From contig NZ_KI911318.1 of assembly GCF_000513855.1 (NCBI RefSeq), positions 1,055,327-1,119,326 on the forward strand: a stretch of 64,000 bases of DNA, read 5' to 3'. The first letter of the stretch is position 1, and each line of letters starts with the position of its first letter. Below, piece by piece: positions 63,256 through 64,000 of this stretch. Both the position numbers and the translations under genes were made by a program. The notes under the pieces were generated by a model. The model ran no database searches and was not told where the DNA came from. It saw only the letters and a program-made list of their open reading frames with translations. Source of the stretch: Desulfurococcus amylolyticus Z-533 (GTDB lineage Archaea > Thermoproteota > Thermoprotei_A > Sulfolobales > Desulfurococcaceae).

Positions 63256-63504
63256 GTGGTGTTGGTGTTGAGTGGTGGAAAGAATTTCTCAGGTATTGTT
63301 GTGGGAATAGAGTACCTAGATGGATTTAACTCACCGCTACTATATGTACATGGGGATATCGAGGGCTCTGAGGGAGACTTCTACGTCCTTGTTGATGAAA
63401 AAGAACTCGACAACTATCTAAGGCTCGGGATAGGTCAGAAGATTGAGGGTATTGGGGAGGAGATCTCACGGAACCCGCTTGTAATAAGGAAACTGGTGGT
63501 ATAG
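63256..63504 (+). CDS. Small beta-rich protein of unknown function
   Basis: The 82-residue protein appears mostly beta (SGIVVGIEYLDGFNSPLLYV, about 12-31). It starts at GTG 63256 or TTG 63268 and ends 3 nt before the next gene, so the two form an operon. No family recognised. Confidence 0.6.
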   Translation: MVLVLSGGKNFSGIVVGIEYLDGFNSPLLYVHGDIEGSEGDFYVLVDEKELDNYLRLGIGQKIEGIGEEISRNPLVIRKLVV

Positions 63505-63507
63505 GTC

Positions 63508-63981
63508 TTGAAGCTCCTTGCAAGACCCCCTAGGATCAAGGTCCTAGAGGCCGCTGGGTGCATCGGGGATAACCGGGTGAAAATAGTTGATTCTAGTAGG
63601 GCTGTAGTCTCCTCAAGTACTGGTGAGAGAAAGTACAGGGTTATCCTACTAGAGGAGGGGCAAGGCGTCTTCAGGGCTTATAGCGATGATAATGGAACTG
63701 TTTACAAAGGGTATGTGGGCTACCCCATTATAGCCTTCATGATTCTCAGGGGTTATCTCCCCATAGATAATGTTATCATAAAGGCATTCACCGGTATACC
63801 CTGGAAGGAGCTTAATGAGAAGTATAAGAAGTACTCTATCGTTGAAAACATTGTTATCTCGAGGGCTGAGAAGATAGGTGTCTCAAGGAATATTATAGAT
63901 GACTACATCAACGTGATCTTCAAGAAGATTGGGATTTATAAGATATATTTCGACGAGTCCCTCCTCTCCACATGGAGTTGA
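63508..63981 (+). CDS. Protein of unknown function
   Basis: The 157-residue protein has an N-terminal beta part (about 10-75) and a helical C-terminal part including YPIIAFMILRGYLPID (about 71-86) and ISRAEKIGVSRNIIDDYI. It starts at TTG 63508 right after the upstream gene. No family recognised; likely translationally coupled. Confidence 0.65.
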   Translation: MKLLARPPRIKVLEAAGCIGDNRVKIVDSSRAVVSSSTGERKYRVILLEEGQGVFRAYSDDNGTVYKGYVGYPIIAFMILRGYLPIDNVIIKAFTGIPWKELNEKYKKYSIVENIVISRAEKIGVSRNIIDDYINVIFKKIGIYKIYFDESLLSTWS

Positions 63982-64000
63982 GGACTCCTACCGATTAAAC

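Overview
The window is about 45% GC and densely packed with archaeal genes. tRNA genes with 3'-CCA not encoded, tRNA introns after position 37, TATA-type promoters, ribosomal protein S25e, deoxyhypusine synthase, DPH6, CTP-dependent riboflavin kinase, an archaeal A-type ATP synthase, a tungsten aldehyde:ferredoxin oxidoreductase and an Mbh/Mbs-type respiratory complex point to a hyperthermophilic, anaerobic, heterotrophic crenarchaeon. My best guess is a member of the Desulfurococcaceae (Desulfurococcus or Thermosphaera type). The genus is an inference from gene content, not a measured identity.

Layout. 1-5.3 kb: a truncated AbrB/PhoU-type regulator, intron-containing tRNA-Cys, a two-motif ParB-like protein, a stalked surface beta-propeller protein, a DUF134 regulator with a Trp/Pro-rich DUF5320-like partner across a perfect 18-bp palindrome, a decayed PAPS-reductase-like gene, tRNA-Arg, intron-containing tRNA-Met and a C/D box sRNA. 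5.3-14.5 kb: deoxyhypusine synthase converges on a 12-gene minus-strand operon for an Mbs/Mbx-like membrane oxidoreductase with a built-in Mrp antiporter. 14.7-25.1 kb: two peptidases, a wrecked IS607-family transposon next to tRNA-Gly, a surface-anchored thermonuclease-like protein, S25e and an ABC-2 exporter. 25.3-29.4 kb: a second, free-standing Mrp-type module on the plus strand with the same F-G-D-B-C-E order as the first. 29.5-39.2 kb: tRNA-Ile, a PP-loop/PAPS-reductase protein, an AOR-family enzyme, RibK, a degenerate amidohydrolase-like protein, two tandem C/D sRNA candidates, a SAM hydroxide adenosyltransferase and a large cell-surface GH57 glycosidase. 39.4-45.6 kb: an MFS transporter and a run of minus-strand genes (Cas4/RecB-like nuclease, CYTH, HDAC-like, DHH, CDP-alcohol transferase, endonuclease IV). 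45.7-56.3 kb: NUDIX, then the A-type ATP synthase operon D-(UPF0216)-H-I-K-E-C-F-A-B followed by DPH6. 56.3-64 kb: ProRS, an M28-like peptidase, a XerA-type recombinase with an added zinc ribbon, a second DHH protein and several conserved-looking unknowns.

How the parts fit. The Mbs-like complex would oxidise reduced ferredoxin (supplied for example by the AOR-family enzyme) and drive its Mrp module. The second Mrp module would exchange Na+ and H+. The ATP synthase rotor subunit has the set of residues that binds Na+ in Enterococcus hirae NtpK. Together these suggest a sodium-based energy cycle in a crenarchaeon, which is the most coherent system-level reading of the window. Substrates come from a surface GH57 glycosidase and several peptidases. 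Three surface proteins share a signal peptide / folded domain / Thr-rich stalk / C-terminal membrane anchor design. At the RNA level, three C/D box guide RNAs are recognisable from their boxes. Two have guide segments that match universally conserved rRNA motifs, including the decoding-centre C1402 region of 16S rRNA.
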